NCBI RefSeq assembly: GCF_011801145.1 | Contig: NZ_CP046172.1 | Coordinates: forward strand, 6,262,001-6,326,000 | DNA: 64,000 nt | Source: Nocardia arthritidis | Lineage (GTDB): Bacteria; Actinomycetota; Actinomycetes; Mycobacteriales; Mycobacteriaceae | Direction of reading: 5' to 3' | Shown: one piece after another, positions 7,564-20,890 of the stretch | Layout: each line of letters starts with the position of its first letter | How positions within the stretch are numbered: position 1 is the first letter of the stretch | Position numbers and translations under genes: made by a program | The notes under the pieces: model-generated | Told to the model about the DNA's origin: nothing | What the model saw: only the letters and a program-made list of their open reading frames with translations | Databases searched by the model: none

Positions 7564-8079
7564 TCAGTCCTCGGACTCCCGCCGCGGTGCGCGGGTGGCC
7601 GCCGCGGCGGCCCGCACCTGCGGCGCGACCAGCACCACCTGGCCGAGCACGCCGTTGATGAACGACGGCGAATCGTCGGTGGACAGCTCCTTGGCCAGCT
7701 CCACCGCCTCGTCCACCGCGACCACCGGCGGAACATCGTTGGCGTGGAACAACTCCCACACCGCGACGCGCAGCACGGCCCGATCCACCGCGGGCAGCCG
7801 GGACAGCTCCCAATCCTTCAGGTACGACTCGATGGTGCCGTCCACCCGATCCAGATCGTCGGCGACGCCCTCCACCAGCGTGCGGGTATACGCGTGCACC
7901 GGCGCGACCGACTGATCGCTCGCGGCCAAGGCGACCCGCTCGTTCAACAGATCGGCCGCGTCGACATCGCGGGCCTCCGCCTCGAAGAGCAGATCCACCG
8001 CGCGACGGCGGGCCTTGTGCCTGGCACCGAGCTTCTTGTACGTGGACTTCTTGTCCACCGGCTGTTCCGCCACAGTCAC
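7564..8079 (-). CDS. nusB: transcription antitermination factor NusB
   Basis: 171 residues from ATG 8079. The core ([19 protein letters not shown], then [35 protein letters not shown] and [24 protein letters not shown]) is a complete NusB domain. NusB with NusE (S10) binds boxA RNA and supports rRNA antitermination. Short charged extensions at both ends are typical of actinobacteria. It follows efp with a 27-nt gap, in the same order as in mycobacteria (pepQ-efp-nusB). Confidence 0.97.
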   Translation of the reverse strand: MTVAEQPVDKKSTYKKLGARHKARRRAVDLLFEAEARDVDAADLLNERVALAASDQSVAPVHAYTRTLVEGVADDLDRVDGTIESYLKDWELSRLPAVDRAVLRVAVWELFHANDVPPVVAVDEAVELAKELSTDDSPSFINGVLGQVVLVAPQVRAAAAATRAPRRESED

Positions 8080-8106
8080 ATTATTTCCCGGCGCCGCCGA
8101 CGCCGC

Positions 8107-8670
8107 TCAGCTGTTGACCCGGCCGAGGTAGCTGCCGTCGCGCGAGTCGATGCGCAGCTTGTCGCCGGTGTTGATGAACAGCGGGACCTGAACCTCGGCG
8201 CCGGTCTCCAGGGTGGCGGGTTTGGTGCCGCCGGTGGACCGGTCGCCCTGCAGGCCGATATCGGTGTGCTTGACCATCAGCTCGATCGACACCGGGAGCT
8301 CGACGAACAGCGGCTCACCCTCGTGCACGGCGACCTGCACCGGCATATTCTCCAGCAGGAAGCGGGCGCCCTCGCCGATGGTGCCCTCGCCGATGTGAAT
8401 CTGGTCGTAGGTCTCGCCATCCATGAAGATGTAGTCCGACCCGTCGTGGTACAGGTAGGTCATATCGCGGCGGTCCACCGTCGCGGTCTCCACCTTGACG
8501 CCCGCGTTGAACGTCTTGTCGACGACCTTGCCGGACACCACGTTCTTCAGCTTGGTCCGCACGAACGCAGGGCCCTTGCCCGGCTTGACGTGCTGGAATT
8601 CGATGATCTGCTGGAGCTGACCTTCGATCTTCAGCACGAGGCCGTTCTTGAAGTCGCTGGTGTCCGCCAC
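8107..8670 (-). CDS. efp: translation elongation factor P
   Basis: 187 residues, full length, with the three beta-barrel domains of EF-P. The tip loop of domain I reads [15 protein letters not shown]; the lysine within PGKG is the residue that is beta-lysylated in enterobacteria, and this actinobacterial loop version with PGKGPA is thought to work unmodified. The C-terminal signature is DTGEKL-like ([19 protein letters not shown]). EF-P relieves ribosome stalling at polyproline stretches, which this window contains in quantity (for instance the protein at 24717). Lies between pepQ and nusB. Confidence 0.98.
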   Translation of the reverse strand: MADTSDFKNGLVLKIEGQLQQIIEFQHVKPGKGPAFVRTKLKNVVSGKVVDKTFNAGVKVETATVDRRDMTYLYHDGSDYIFMDGETYDQIHIGEGTIGEGARFLLENMPVQVAVHEGEPLFVELPVSIELMVKHTDIGLQGDRSTGGTKPATLETGAEVQVPLFINTGDKLRIDSRDGSYLGRVNS

Positions 8671-8706
8671 TGTCCTCGGATCTCCTGTTCTAGGGCACGA
8701 CCGACG

Positions 8707-9834
8707 TCAATCGACGACGGTCAGGTCTTTGCTGGTGTGGGTGAGCAGCTCCGGGCCCCCTTCGCGCACCACGAGCGTGTCCTCGATCCGGACCCCGCCG
8801 CGGCCGGGAAAGTACACACCTGGTTCGACGGTCACCGCCACGCCAGACAGAAGTGTACCGGTTCCGGTTTTGGCGAGTCCGGGCGCTTCGTGGATGCGCA
8901 ATCCGACACCGTGCCCTAGACCGTGCACGAACAGCGCGCCGTGACCCGCCTCCTCGATCACCGCGCGGGCCGCCGCGTCGACGCCGGCGACCGACGCGCC
9001 CGGTTTCAGCGCCGCGCAGCCCGCCCGCTGCGACGCCTGGACCAGCGCATACACCTCGCGCTGCCAGTCGCTGGCCGCGCCGAGCACGAAGGTGCGGGTC
9101 ATATCCGAGTGGTAGCCGTTGACCAGGGCGCCGAAGTCGAGCTTCACGAAATCGCCGGTCTTCAGCACCGCATCGGTCGGGCGGTGATGCGGCACCGCCG
9201 AATTCGCGCCCGCCGCGACGATCGTCTCGAAGGCGAGCGCCTCGGCGCCGACCTCGAACATCGCCCACTCCAGATCCCTGGCCACCTGGCGTTCGGTGCG
9301 GCCTGGACGCAGGCCGCCGCGCTCCAGCAGCGCCGCGAGCCCGGCGTCACCCGCGGCGCACGCGGCGCGCAGCTGCTCGACCTCGTACGCGTCCTTCACC
9401 ATTCGCAGCTGCTCGATCAGGCCCGGGGTCGGGACCAGCTCCAGGCCGGTGCTCTGATCCTCGAATCCGCGATGCTGGTCGACGGTCACCACATGGCTTT
9501 CGAAACCGACCCGGCCCAGCTGCCACTCCCCGGCCAGCTCGACGATGCGCCGCGCGCTGGCGCGGGCGATCTCGGCGCGCAGATCCGGCACCTGTTCGGC
9601 GACCTGGGTCCGGTAGCGGCCGTCGGTGCAGATCACCGTGCGCTCCTCGGCATTGCGCATATCCCAGCAGTGCACGAGCAGCACGGCATTGGAGCCGGTG
9701 AACCCGGTGAGGTAACGAATATTCACCAGATCCGTCACCAGCAGGGCGTCTACCTCGTTCTCCACCAGCAGACTGCGCAACGCGCCACGCCGCGCCGCGT
9801 AGTCGGGCCCGGGGCCCGCGTGATCAGCACACAT
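8707..9834 (-). CDS. pepQ: Xaa-Pro dipeptidase/aminopeptidase, M24 family
   Basis: 375 residues from ATG 9834. N-terminal creatinase-like domain (residues about 10-135) and C-terminal pita-bread metallopeptidase domain. All metal ligands are visible: two Asp in LDFGALVNGYHSDMTRT, His in HGLGHGVGLRIHE, Glu in TVEPGVYFPG and Glu in VRIEDTLVV. Cleaves peptides next to proline. First gene of the pepQ-efp-nusB operon, the same arrangement as in mycobacteria. A pair specialised in proline metabolism (Xaa-Pro cleavage and polyproline translation) is thereby co-expressed. Confidence 0.95.
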   Translation of the reverse strand: MCADHAGPGPDYAARRGALRSLLVENEVDALLVTDLVNIRYLTGFTGSNAVLLVHCWDMRNAEERTVICTDGRYRTQVAEQVPDLRAEIARASARRIVELAGEWQLGRVGFESHVVTVDQHRGFEDQSTGLELVPTPGLIEQLRMVKDAYEVEQLRAACAAGDAGLAALLERGGLRPGRTERQVARDLEWAMFEVGAEALAFETIVAAGANSAVPHHRPTDAVLKTGDFVKLDFGALVNGYHSDMTRTFVLGAASDWQREVYALVQASQRAGCAALKPGASVAGVDAAARAVIEEAGHGALFVHGLGHGVGLRIHEAPGLAKTGTGTLLSGVAVTVEPGVYFPGRGGVRIEDTLVVREGGPELLTHTSKDLTVVD

Positions 9835-9983
9835 GTGTCAAAACTACCGCTGACACGCCGTTGGCCGGGAGGTAACACGGGGACCAGCCGGTCCGGATCG
9901 CAAGATTTCCACATTCCGGGAATCCATCCACAATCGGCGCATCGGGGGTTGTTTCGAGCGAATGGATGACGAGGCTAAAAGGT

Positions 9984-10427
9984 ATGTCCTCCGTCGCGTT
10001 CGCCGCGCTCGTGCTGTGGTGTGCGGTGCTGAGCGTCATCGATATCCGGGAACGCAGGCTGCCCAACGCGCTCACCGGCGCCGGCGCGCTCGGCGTCCTC
10101 GGATATGCGCTGTACACGGCGCAATTCACCGCCGCACTGGTCGGTGCGGCGCTGCTCGCCCTCCCCTACCTCGCCGTCCATCTGGTGACGCCGACGGGTT
10201 TCGGGGCGGGCGACGTCAAACTGGCCGTCGGGCTCGGTGGCGCCGCGATGCTCGGCGGGGCCAGGGCATTGGCACTCGCCGCGGTTGCCGCACCGGTGCT
10301 GACGGCCCTGATCGGCACGATCCTGCTGATCCGAAGACGCGTCACGGGCGGCGCGGCGCCCGGCCCGATCCCACACGGCCCCGCCATGTGCCTGGCGACG
10401 GTCTCCGCGATCCTGCTGGTCCGATGA
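9984..10427 (+). CDS. A24-family prepilin-type peptidase (minimal form)
   Basis: 147 residues from ATG 9984 (GAGG at 9971-9974); ATG 9966 in the same frame is an alternative. Four or more membrane helices. The two catalytic aspartates of this GxGD protease family are present: one in [16 protein letters not shown] near the N-terminus and one in [14 protein letters not shown] in the middle. It lacks the cytoplasmic methylase domain of classical PilD. Family members cleave the leader of type IV/Tad pilins. No pilin genes lie beside it; its neighbours are aro genes, a conserved mycobacterial arrangement. Confidence 0.9.
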   Translation: MSSVAFAALVLWCAVLSVIDIRERRLPNALTGAGALGVLGYALYTAQFTAALVGAALLALPYLAVHLVTPTGFGAGDVKLAVGLGGAAMLGGARALALAAVAAPVLTALIGTILLIRRRVTGGAAPGPIPHGPAMCLATVSAILLVR

Positions 10428-10502
10428 CCGGCGGGCGGCCAGCCGGAAAAGGCGCGGAGGGGCGGACGAGGGCGGGCGCGCCGACATGGGAAGATGGACG
10501 GC

Positions 10503-11698
10503 GTGTTGCGCTGGATAACTGCCGGAGAATCCCACGGTCCCGCCCTCGTCGCGATTCTCGACGGAATGGTCGCCGGGGTCGAGGTGACATCGGAGGAGAT
10601 CTCCGCCCAGTTGGCCCGCCGCAGGCTGGGTTACGGGCGCGGCGCGCGGATGAAGTTCGAGGCCGACAAGGTCACCGTCGTCGGCGGCGTCCGGCACGGG
10701 CGCACCATGGGCGGTCCGGTCGCCATCGAGGTCGCCAACTCCGAATGGCCCAAGTGGACCACCGTCATGTCCGCCGATCCGGTCGATCCCGCCGAACTGG
10801 CCGAGCTGGCCCGCAACGCGCCGCTCACCCGGCCGCGCCCCGGCCACGCCGACTACTCCGGCATGCTCAAGTACGGCTTCGACGACGCGCGAAATGTGTT
10901 GGAGCGGGCCAGCGCCCGGGAGACCGCGGCCAGGGTCGCCGCGGGCACCGTCGCCCGCAACTTCCTGCGGCAGGCGTTCGGCGTAGAGGTCGTCTCGCAC
11001 GTCGTCTCGATCGGCGCCGCGGCCAACGCCACCGGCGTCGTGCCGACCGCCGCCGATCTGGCCGTCATCGACGAGAGCCCGGTGCGCGCGTTCGACAAGG
11101 ACGCCGAGGCCGCGATGATCGCCGAAATCGAGGCCGCGAAGAAGGACGGCGACACCCTCGGCGGCGTCGTCGAGGTGATCATCGAGGGACTTCCGGTCGG
11201 CCTCGGTTCGTTCACCAGCGGCGAGCAGCGGCTCGACGCGCGACTCGCGGCCGCGCTCATGGGAATTCAGGCCATCAAGGGTGTCGAGGTCGGCGACGGA
11301 TTCGAAACCGCGCGCCGCCGCGGCAGCCAGGCGCACGACGAGATGCGGCCCGGCCTCGACGGCGTGCTGCGCTCCACCAACCGCGCGGGCGGCCTGGAGG
11401 GCGGCATGACCAACGGCGAGGCGCTGCGGGTGCGCGCCGCGATGAAGCCGATCTCCACCGTGCCGCGCGCGCTGGCCACCGTCGATATGGCCACCGGCGA
11501 CGAGGCCGTCGCGATCCACCAGCGCTCCGACGTGTGCGCGGTGCCCGCCGCGGGCGTCGTCGCCGAATCGATGGTCGCGCTGGTCGTCGCGCAGGCCGCG
11601 CTGGAGAAGTTCGGCGGCGATTCGCTGGCCGAGACCGCGGAGAACATCACCAGCTACATCAAGCGGATCGGCAGCCGCCCCCACATCCCGGCACCGCA

Positions 11699-11702
<4 letters not shown>
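10503..11702 (+). CDS. aroC: chorismate synthase
   Basis: 399 residues from GTG 10503, which gives [12 protein letters not shown], the usual family start; ATG 10494 in frame is also possible. Signatures: [15 protein letters not shown] at the start, [27 protein letters not shown], and [11 protein letters not shown]. Catalyses the last common step, EPSP to chorismate, using reduced FMN. It heads an aroC-aroK-aroB operon; its TGA overlaps the GTG start of aroK, so the two are translationally coupled. Confidence 0.97.
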
Positions 11703-14480
<2,778 letters not shown>

Positions 14481-14498
14481 CCCGTAGTAGAACAACCG

Positions 14499-14529
14499 GA
14501 TCGGCGCGCCCGAAGAGGGTGCGCCGATC
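14499..14529. terminator. bidirectional terminator between aroB and the B-4DMT-like gene
   Basis: GATCGGCGC (14499-14507) and GCGCCGATC (14521-14529) form a perfect 9-bp stem over a 13-nt loop, lying between two convergent genes. Confidence 0.65.
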
Positions 14530-14535
14530 ACGCGG

Positions 14536-15036
14536 TCAGGCGGTGACCGCGGGGAGTTGCTGGGTGGGCGGATCGGCCTCGTTGGCCTGCGCGCCGTTGT
14601 CGAGCTTTCGGCCCGCCACCCAACGACCGATGGCGACGCCGAGCAGGGCGGGCAGGAATACCACCAGGATGATGGCCGAAGCCGATGCGGTCAGCTCGAA
14701 GAGCAGCCCGTTGTCGCCGAGGTCGAAGCGGGGCAGGAAGTCCAGCAGCCAGGCGACCAGTCCGCTGCCGAGTCCGGCGCCGACCGCCGCCTTCAGCCAC
14801 AGGATGGTCAGGTCGGAGCCGTGCTCGGGGTCGACGTGCACGGCCCGGTCGCGGCGGCCGTCCAGGATGCCCCAGTACACGACCGCGGCGAGCAGCAGGA
14901 TCAGGCACAGCACCCGCATCCACGCACCGTGCGTCGGCCAGTACACCATCGCGAAACCGAGTACGGCCCGCAGGACGACGACCAGCGCCCCGAGCCCGAC
15001 GGCCCGCAACACCCAAGCATTCATGCCGACCACCAT
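14536..15036 (-). CDS. four-helix membrane protein (Rv2536 / B-4DMT type)
   Basis: 166 residues with four hydrophobic helices (about 8-30, 38-56, 84-104, 116-140) and a short cytoplasmic tail (KLDNGAQANEADPPTQQ). Position beside the aro cluster and topology match the mycobacterial membrane protein encoded near aroD/pepQ, a family annotated as B-4DMT transporters by resemblance to half-size drug/metabolite transporters. Transport has not been shown for it as far as I know. Start is ATG 15036; ATG 15024 is an alternative. Convergent with aroB. Confidence 0.78.
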   Translation of the reverse strand: MVVGMNAWVLRAVGLGALVVVLRAVLGFAMVYWPTHGAWMRVLCLILLLAAVVYWGILDGRRDRAVHVDPEHGSDLTILWLKAAVGAGLGSGLVAWLLDFLPRFDLGDNGLLFELTASASAIILVVFLPALLGVAIGRWVAGRKLDNGAQANEADPPTQQLPAVTA

Positions 15037-15083
15037 AACCCGGAGCGCGGCGGATCCAAACGAGAACCTGTGTCAGCACCGGC

Positions 15084-15155
15084 CCACGCGGACAATCCCG
15101 GCGCGAAACGGCCCGATTTTCCGCATTGCCGCCGATTATTGTCCGCTCAGGCCGG
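15084..15155. repeat. dispersed palindromic repeat, copy A
   Basis: Right arm TTGTCCGCTCAGGCCGG (15139-15155) ends on the base before the aroE stop codon; a degenerate left arm starts near GCGGACAA (15088). The right arm and much of the centre (CGGCGCGAA) recur in the palindrome at 29885-29959, so this appears to be a member of a dispersed family. Confidence 0.6.
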
Positions 15156-15965
15156 TTACGCCGAAAGATCCAGCGCCGCGGCCATTTCCGCGCGTGGCGC
15201 CGGCCGACCGGTGAACTGCTCCACCTGACCGTATGCCTGGTTCAACAGCATCCGCAGCCCGCTCACCACGACATGTCCCGCACGCTCGACGGCCTGCGCC
15301 AGCGGCGTCGGCCACGGGTTGTAGATCGCGTCGAGCACCACCGGCGCGGTCGCGATCGCGGCGGCGAACGGAGCCGCCGCATCGGCCGGAACGGTGCTGA
15401 CCACGGCTCCCGCGCTCGCGCACGCCTCGGTGATGGCGAACGGGTCGAAGCCGATGACCTCGGCGGTCAACTCCAGTCGCTCGGCCAAATCCAGTGCGCC
15501 CCTTGCCCTTCCGGCGTCACGGGCGACCACGGTAACCGATTTCACGCCGAGTTCGGCCAGCGCGAGCAGCGCCGGCCGCGCGGTGCCGCCCGCACCGAGC
15601 ACCACCGCCTCCGACAGCTCGGCGACACCGGCCTCGCGCAGCGCGCCGACCACCCCGTCCACGTCGGTACAGTCGGCGCGCCAACTGCTTTCGGTCCGCA
15701 CCAGGGTATTCGCCGAGCCGACGAGGACGGCCCGCTCGGAGCGCTCGGTCGCGTAGGCGAGCGCCGCCTCCTTGCCGGGCATGGTCACCGACAGCCCGGC
15801 CCATTCGGGTCCGAGCCCGCCGACCAGCGCGGGCAGCTCCTCGGCCGAACATTCGATACGTTCATACGTCCAGTTGAGCCCGAGCGCCCGATAGGCCGCC
15901 AGGTGCAGCTGCGGCGACCGCGAATGCGCGATCGGCTTACCGAGGACGGCCGCTTTGCGGGACAC
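15156..15965 (-). CDS. aroE: shikimate dehydrogenase (NADP+)
   Basis: 269 residues from GTG 15965, four bases after AGGTGA; the mltG stop TGA is part of that site, so coupling is likely. Shikimate-binding SRSPQLHLAAYRALGL near the N-terminus, catalytic Lys in SVTMPGKEAALAYA, NADP-binding VVLGAGGTARPALLALAELG around residue 127, and a C-terminal SGLRMLLNQAYGQVEQFTG. Reduces 3-dehydroshikimate. Last gene of the alaS-ruvX-mltG-aroE transcript. Confidence 0.95.
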   Translation of the reverse strand: MSRKAAVLGKPIAHSRSPQLHLAAYRALGLNWTYERIECSAEELPALVGGLGPEWAGLSVTMPGKEAALAYATERSERAVLVGSANTLVRTESSWRADCTDVDGVVGALREAGVAELSEAVVLGAGGTARPALLALAELGVKSVTVVARDAGRARGALDLAERLELTAEVIGFDPFAITEACASAGAVVSTVPADAAAPFAAAIATAPVVLDAIYNPWPTPLAQAVERAGHVVVSGLRMLLNQAYGQVEQFTGRPAPRAEMAAALDLSA

Positions 15966-15969
15966 CGAA

Positions 15970-17541
15970 TCACCTGCCACTGTCGAGGATTCCGCTCTGT
16001 TCGGCCTGGTGCACATTACGGATGTGCTCGGCATAGTTGTCGGCGAACAGCGTAGTGCCCTGTACGGGGTCGACGGTCACGAAGTACAGCCACTTCCCCG
16101 GCTCCGGATTCTCCATGGCCTTCAGTGCGTCGATCGACGGTGAGGAGATCGGCGTCGCTGGTAGGCCGGTCATCGCGTAGGTGTTCCAGGGGGTTTCCTT
16201 CGCCCGGTCGGTCCCGCTGGTGCTGACCTCGGTGCGGTCGAGCGCGTAGTTGACGGTCGAGTCGAACTCCAGCTTCTGGTCGGCGTTCAACCGGTTGACG
16301 ATCACCCTTGCCGCCTTGCCCATGTACTGCGAGTGCACCTCCCGCTGGATCATCGAGGCGCCGGTGAGCATCTGGTATGGGTTCAGTTTGGCGTCGCCGC
16401 CGGACTGCAGCAGCCCGGTCGACTCGTATCTCGCGGCGCTCGCGGTGATCAGCTGCTTCAGGATGTCCTGCGGCGAACTGCTCGGATCGAAATCCAGCGA
16501 GCCCGCCATGATCAGCCCCTCGAGCTGCCTACTGCGATCGGGTACCGCGCGCACTGCGGCGACGGCCCAGTTCGGCACCCCGAGAGCGGCCAGATCGGTG
16601 CCCGCGCCCGCCGCGTCGAGCTGTTCGTAGGTGACGCACTTCTTGTCGGCACCTGCGCCGATGCAGCTGGCGTCGGCGATCTTCCGATAGATGCCCTCCG
16701 TGGGCGCACCGGTCTTCACATCATGCTGATCGTGCAGCTGCCTGCCCTCGGAGATGACGAGGTAGCCGACCCGCGATTCCTTGTTCACCAGCGCCGCAAC
16801 CGCTTTGGCGCCCTGACTGTGGCTCGGGATGGCGTAGAAGCCGGGCTGCACCGAGTTCATATTCGTATTGCGCAGCGCCGCTTCGTAGAACGCGCCGGTG
16901 CTGGCGACAACGCCTTTGCTCAGCATGGTTTGGGCGATCTGCTCCGAAGTGTCGCCCGGATGCACCTGCACCACCACCAGCGGTCCGGGCGCCCCGGCGT
17001 AATCCTCCGGGGCGCTGAACCGCTTCATCAATTTCAGCGCGGCGAAACCCGCCGCCGCCACGAACAGCAATACGAACACCGCGCCGACGATCCACAGATT
17101 GCGGCGGCGGCGTTTGCGCTCGGCCGCCTTGCGCGAAGCCATCCTGGAACGCTTACGCGGTTGTCCCGCACGCGATTCCGTGCGCCCGCGCCGCGGCTGC
17201 TTGCGCGCGGGTGCGCGGCGCGCGGGCGGCTCCTCGTATTCGGGCTCGCCGTACTCGTCGTATTCGTGACTGTCGTACTCGTGACTGTCGTAATCGGGCT
17301 CGCGTCGACCGCTTCGACGATGGTGCCCGGCATAGCCCTCGTCCTCGTCGGTGTAGCGGGGAATGACGGTGGTGTCGTCCTCGTATTCGGCCCAGGCGTC
17401 CTGTTCGGGCCCGGCGACCCGGCCGCGCGACTCCCGGTTGTCGCGCGCCTCCCGGCCCCATGCTCGGTCGTCGCGCCGGTAACGCCGCTCAGCCTCGCGC
17501 TGTCGGAAACGTTCCTCGGCCCGCGCCCATCGATCCGTCAT
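15970..17541 (-). CDS. mltG: endolytic murein transglycosylase MltG
   Basis: 523 residues from ATG 17541, which overlaps the ruvX stop by 4 nt. Residues 1-147 are a highly charged, disordered cytoplasmic region with a repeated [15 protein letters not shown] element; TM helix 148-170; then LysM-like and YceG catalytic domains with [19 protein letters not shown] and a C-terminal [15 protein letters not shown]. The enzyme cleaves nascent glycan strands at the membrane and sets their length. Actinobacterial versions have long N-terminal tails that may link to cytoplasmic partners or kinases. Confidence 0.95.
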   Translation of the reverse strand: MTDRWARAEERFRQREAERRYRRDDRAWGREARDNRESRGRVAGPEQDAWAEYEDDTTVIPRYTDEDEGYAGHHRRSGRREPDYDSHEYDSHEYDEYGEPEYEEPPARRAPARKQPRRGRTESRAGQPRKRSRMASRKAAERKRRRRNLWIVGAVFVLLFVAAAGFAALKLMKRFSAPEDYAGAPGPLVVVQVHPGDTSEQIAQTMLSKGVVASTGAFYEAALRNTNMNSVQPGFYAIPSHSQGAKAVAALVNKESRVGYLVISEGRQLHDQHDVKTGAPTEGIYRKIADASCIGAGADKKCVTYEQLDAAGAGTDLAALGVPNWAVAAVRAVPDRSRQLEGLIMAGSLDFDPSSSPQDILKQLITASAARYESTGLLQSGGDAKLNPYQMLTGASMIQREVHSQYMGKAARVIVNRLNADQKLEFDSTVNYALDRTEVSTSGTDRAKETPWNTYAMTGLPATPISSPSIDALKAMENPEPGKWLYFVTVDPVQGTTLFADNYAEHIRNVHQAEQSGILDSGR

Positions 17542-18125
17542 GCATCGTCCCCTGGCACTGGACGAGCCATTCCGATCGACCTCAACACCGCACTCCGTTC
17601 GTCCAACCATCCTTGCAGGATCGATACGGCCGCCGCCTGATCGATCACCTGCCGCTGGCCACGCGCGCGAACTCCACTGTCCCGCAATGCACGTGCAGCA
17701 GACACCGTAGTCAAACGTTCGTCGGAAAGTCGGACGGGCACCGGGGCGATCGCGACCCGCAAATCGTCGGCGAACGCCGCGGCAAGCCCGGCCGCGACAC
17801 CTTTTTCGCCCCGCAATGTCCGGGGCAGGCCGACGATAACCTCAACCGCCTCGTACTCCCGCACAATTTCGGCAATTCGGTTGATATCCGGTGCGCCGCC
17901 ACCGGGCGTGCCCGGTTGATCACCGCGGCGGCCGGATTGCTTGGCGCGCGGCACGGTTTCGACGGGTGTGGCGAGGATGCCGTCGGGATCGCTGGACGCG
18001 ACGCCGATCCGGACACTGCCGACATCGACGCCGATCCGCCTGCCCCGGCCGGGATCGGTGGCCGGGTCGGGTCGGTCGGCGCCGCGTCCGGCGTCCGGCG
18101 AAGATGTACTCGCGGGGTCCCCCAT
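17538..18125 (-). CDS. ruvX: putative pre-16S rRNA nuclease / Holliday junction resolvase RuvX
   Basis: 195 residues from ATG 18125, whose first base is the last base of the alaS stop (TAATG). YqgF/RuvX RNase-H fold: [21 protein letters not shown] with the first catalytic Asp, [16 protein letters not shown], and DERLTTVSA followed by [16 protein letters not shown]. Family members mature the 5' end of 16S rRNA in E. coli. A disordered N-terminal extension of about 28 residues precedes the domain. Middle gene of the alaS-ruvX-mltG-aroE operon. Confidence 0.95.
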   Translation of the reverse strand: MGDPASTSSPDAGRGADRPDPATDPGRGRRIGVDVGSVRIGVASSDPDGILATPVETVPRAKQSGRRGDQPGTPGGGAPDINRIAEIVREYEAVEVIVGLPRTLRGEKGVAAGLAAAFADDLRVAIAPVPVRLSDERLTTVSAARALRDSGVRARGQRQVIDQAAAVSILQGWLDERSAVLRSIGMARPVPGDDA

Positions 18126-20794
18126 TACTGCGCCAGCTCGGCCACCCGAGCGCGGACCGCGGCCAATCCGGCCGCGATACCGGACGGATCCGAACCGGCG
18201 CCCTGCGCCATCTCGGGCTTACCGCCGCCGCGGCCCGCGATGCTCGGGCCGAAGCTGCCGACCAGATCGCCCGCCTTGAAGCCCAGCTCCTGGGCGCCCT
18301 TGTTCACGGCGACCACGAACGGCACCTTGCCGTCGGCATTGCCGAGCAGCACGACCACCGCGGGCCGGCTGCCGAAGCGGCCGCGAATATCGGTGGCCAG
18401 CGTCCGAAGGTCGCCCGCCGCAACACCTTCCGGCGCGGCGGCGGCCACCAGCAGCACGCCGCCGAGCCGCTCGGCCGCATCGACGAAGGTGCCCGCCGAG
18501 GCCAGCACGGACTGAATCTTGGTGCGCTCCAACTCCTTTTCGGCCACCTTGAGGCGCTCCACCAGCTGTTCGACCCGGCCCGGCACCTCCTCCGACGGCA
18601 CCTTCAGCGAGGCCGCGACACCGGCCAGCAGCGCGCGCTCCCTGGCCAGGTACTTGTAGGAGTCCAGGCCGACGAAGGCCTCGACACGCCGCTTACCGGA
18701 ACCAATGGCCGACTCTCCGAGCAGCGTGATCGGGCCGATCTGCGACGAATGCTGCACGTGCGTACCACCGCAGAGCTCCATCGAGAACGGGCCGCCGATC
18801 TCGACCACCCGGACCTCGTCGCCGTAGTTCTCACCGAACAGCGCCATCGCACCCATCTGCTTGGCCTTGTCCAGATCGGTAACGAAGGTGTTCACCGGGA
18901 AGTCCGCGCCGACCGCGTCGTTCGACACGGCCTCGATATCGGCCTTCTGCTGCTCGGACAGCTGACCCTGCCAGTTGAAGTCGAAACGCAGATAGCCCGG
19001 CTTGTTCATCGAACCCGCCTGCACGGCATTGGGTCCGAGCACCTGACGCAGCGCGGCGTGCACCATATGCGTACCCGAGTGGCCCTGCGTCGCGCCGCGC
19101 CGCCACGCCGGATCCGCCTGCGCCAGCACTACATCGCCCTCGGTGATCTGGCCCTGCTCGACGGTGGACTTGTGCACCCACAGCGTCTTCGCGATCTTCT
19201 GCACATCGTTGACGCGCAACTTCAACCCGGAGGCCGTGATGCTGCCGCGGTCGGCGATCTGACCGCCCGACTCGGCGTACAGCGGGCTGCGGTCCAGGAT
19301 CACCTCGACATCCTGACCGACCGTCGCGGTCGGCACCCGGACGCCGTCGGCGATGAGCGCGAGCACATTCGCCTCGGAGGTGAGCTCGTCGAAGCCGGTG
19401 AACTCGGTGGGGCCGCGGTCCACCCACTCCTTGTAGATCGACAGGTCGGCGTGGGCATGCTTGCGGGCCTGCGCATCCTCCTTGGCGCGCTGACGCTGCT
19501 CGGCCATCAGCGAGCGGAAGCCCGCCTCGTCCACCGTGAGCCCGGCCTCGGCGGCCATCTCCAGGGTCAGATCGATCGGGAAGCCGTAGGTGTCGTGCAG
19601 GGTGAAGGCGTCCGAACCGGCAATCGTGCTGCCGCCCTTGGACTTCAGCGCCGTCACCGTGTTGTCGAACAGGGTGGAGCCGGTGTTCAGCGTCTTCAGG
19701 AACGCCGTCTCCTCGCCGACCGCGACGGTTTCGATGCGCTGGAAATCGGTGGCCAGCTCGGGATACGACGGGGACATCAGCTCGCTGACGACCTTCATGA
19801 ACTCGCCCATCACCGGCTTCTCCGCGCCGAGCAGGCGGGCCGAGCGCACGATGCGGCGCAGCAGGCGACGCAGCACGTAGCCGCGGCCGTCGTTACCCGG
19901 ATTCACCCCGTCGGCGATCAGCATGGCGCCGGTGCGCGCATGGTCGGCGATGACGCGGAAACGCACGTCGTCGGCGTGTTCGACACCGTAGGACCGGCCG
20001 GTGAGCTGCTCGGCCTTATCGATGATCGGGCGCAGCAGATCGGTCTCGTAGACGTTCTCCACGCCCTGCAGCAGGAATGCGACGCGCTCGACACCCATAC
20101 CGGTGTCGATGTTCTTCTTGGGCAGCGGGCCGAGGATCTCGAAATCGTCCTTGCCGCGCCCCTCGCCGCGCTCGTTCTGCATGAACACGAGGTTCCAGAT
20201 CTCGAGGTAGCGGTCCTCGTCGGCCTCCGGACCGCCCTCGCGGCCGTATTCCGGACCGCGGTCGAAGTAGATCTCCGAGCACGGGCCGCACGGGCCGGGG
20301 ATGCCCATCGACCAGTAGTTGTCGGCCATGCCGCGGCGCTGGATGCGCTCCGGCGGCACGCCGACGCTCAACCAGATCTGCTCGGCCTCGTCGTCGTCGA
20401 GATAGACGGTGGCCCAGAGCCGTTCGGGATCGAAGCCGAAGCCGCCGTCCTCGACGCTATTGGTGAGCAGCGACCAGGCCAGCTCGATCGCGCCGCGCTT
20501 GAAGTAGTCGCCGAAGGAGAAATTGCCCGCCATCTGGAAGAAGGTGTTGTGGCGGGTGGTGATGCCGACGTTCTCGATATCCAGGGTCCGCACGCACTTC
20601 TGCACGCTGGTCGCGGTCGCGAACGACGGGGTCTGCTGACCGAGGAAATACGGCACGAACTGCACCATGCCCGCGTTCACGAACAGCAGGTTCGGGTCGG
20701 CCAGGATCAGCGAGGCACTCGGCACCTCGGTGTGGCCGGCACGGACGAAATGGTCCAGGAAACGCCGTCGAATCTCGTGGGTCTGCACAACCAT
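18125..20794 (-). CDS. alaS: alanine--tRNA ligase
   Basis: 889 residues, full length. Class II aminoacylation domain ([51 protein letters not shown]), tRNA-recognition domain, editing domain with the zinc motif pair [12 protein letters not shown] and CGGTHVQ, and C-terminal coiled coil/C-Ala ([16 protein letters not shown] segment, then [12 protein letters not shown]). Charges tRNA-Ala and clears Ser/Gly mischarging. First gene of a four-gene operon. GTG 20788 is an alternative start. Confidence 0.98.
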   Translation of the reverse strand: MVVQTHEIRRRFLDHFVRAGHTEVPSASLILADPNLLFVNAGMVQFVPYFLGQQTPSFATATSVQKCVRTLDIENVGITTRHNTFFQMAGNFSFGDYFKRGAIELAWSLLTNSVEDGGFGFDPERLWATVYLDDDEAEQIWLSVGVPPERIQRRGMADNYWSMGIPGPCGPCSEIYFDRGPEYGREGGPEADEDRYLEIWNLVFMQNERGEGRGKDDFEILGPLPKKNIDTGMGVERVAFLLQGVENVYETDLLRPIIDKAEQLTGRSYGVEHADDVRFRVIADHARTGAMLIADGVNPGNDGRGYVLRRLLRRIVRSARLLGAEKPVMGEFMKVVSELMSPSYPELATDFQRIETVAVGEETAFLKTLNTGSTLFDNTVTALKSKGGSTIAGSDAFTLHDTYGFPIDLTLEMAAEAGLTVDEAGFRSLMAEQRQRAKEDAQARKHAHADLSIYKEWVDRGPTEFTGFDELTSEANVLALIADGVRVPTATVGQDVEVILDRSPLYAESGGQIADRGSITASGLKLRVNDVQKIAKTLWVHKSTVEQGQITEGDVVLAQADPAWRRGATQGHSGTHMVHAALRQVLGPNAVQAGSMNKPGYLRFDFNWQGQLSEQQKADIEAVSNDAVGADFPVNTFVTDLDKAKQMGAMALFGENYGDEVRVVEIGGPFSMELCGGTHVQHSSQIGPITLLGESAIGSGKRRVEAFVGLDSYKYLARERALLAGVAASLKVPSEEVPGRVEQLVERLKVAEKELERTKIQSVLASAGTFVDAAERLGGVLLVAAAAPEGVAAGDLRTLATDIRGRFGSRPAVVVLLGNADGKVPFVVAVNKGAQELGFKAGDLVGSFGPSIAGRGGGKPEMAQGAGSDPSGIAAGLAAVRARVAELAQ

Positions 20795-20890
20795 CCAGCC
20801 TACCGGGGCCGCTCCATCGAGTTTTCATCGGTAGCCGATGATCCGCCCCGGTCAGCGCACCAGGTTCTTCAGACGTGGTACACCTGCCCG

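Noticed and set aside
7389..7658. 89-codon open frame directly after the MerR-type promoter
   Set aside because: Begins inside the operator, runs through two hairpins into antisense nusB and has shadow-type composition.
17891..20890. Very long open frame on the plus strand opposite alaS
   Set aside because: It is the antisense shadow of alaS in GC-rich DNA: composition is Arg/His/Leu/Gly-rich with no domain, and alaS on the other strand is certain. Only the last part from 20891 (barstar) is real.
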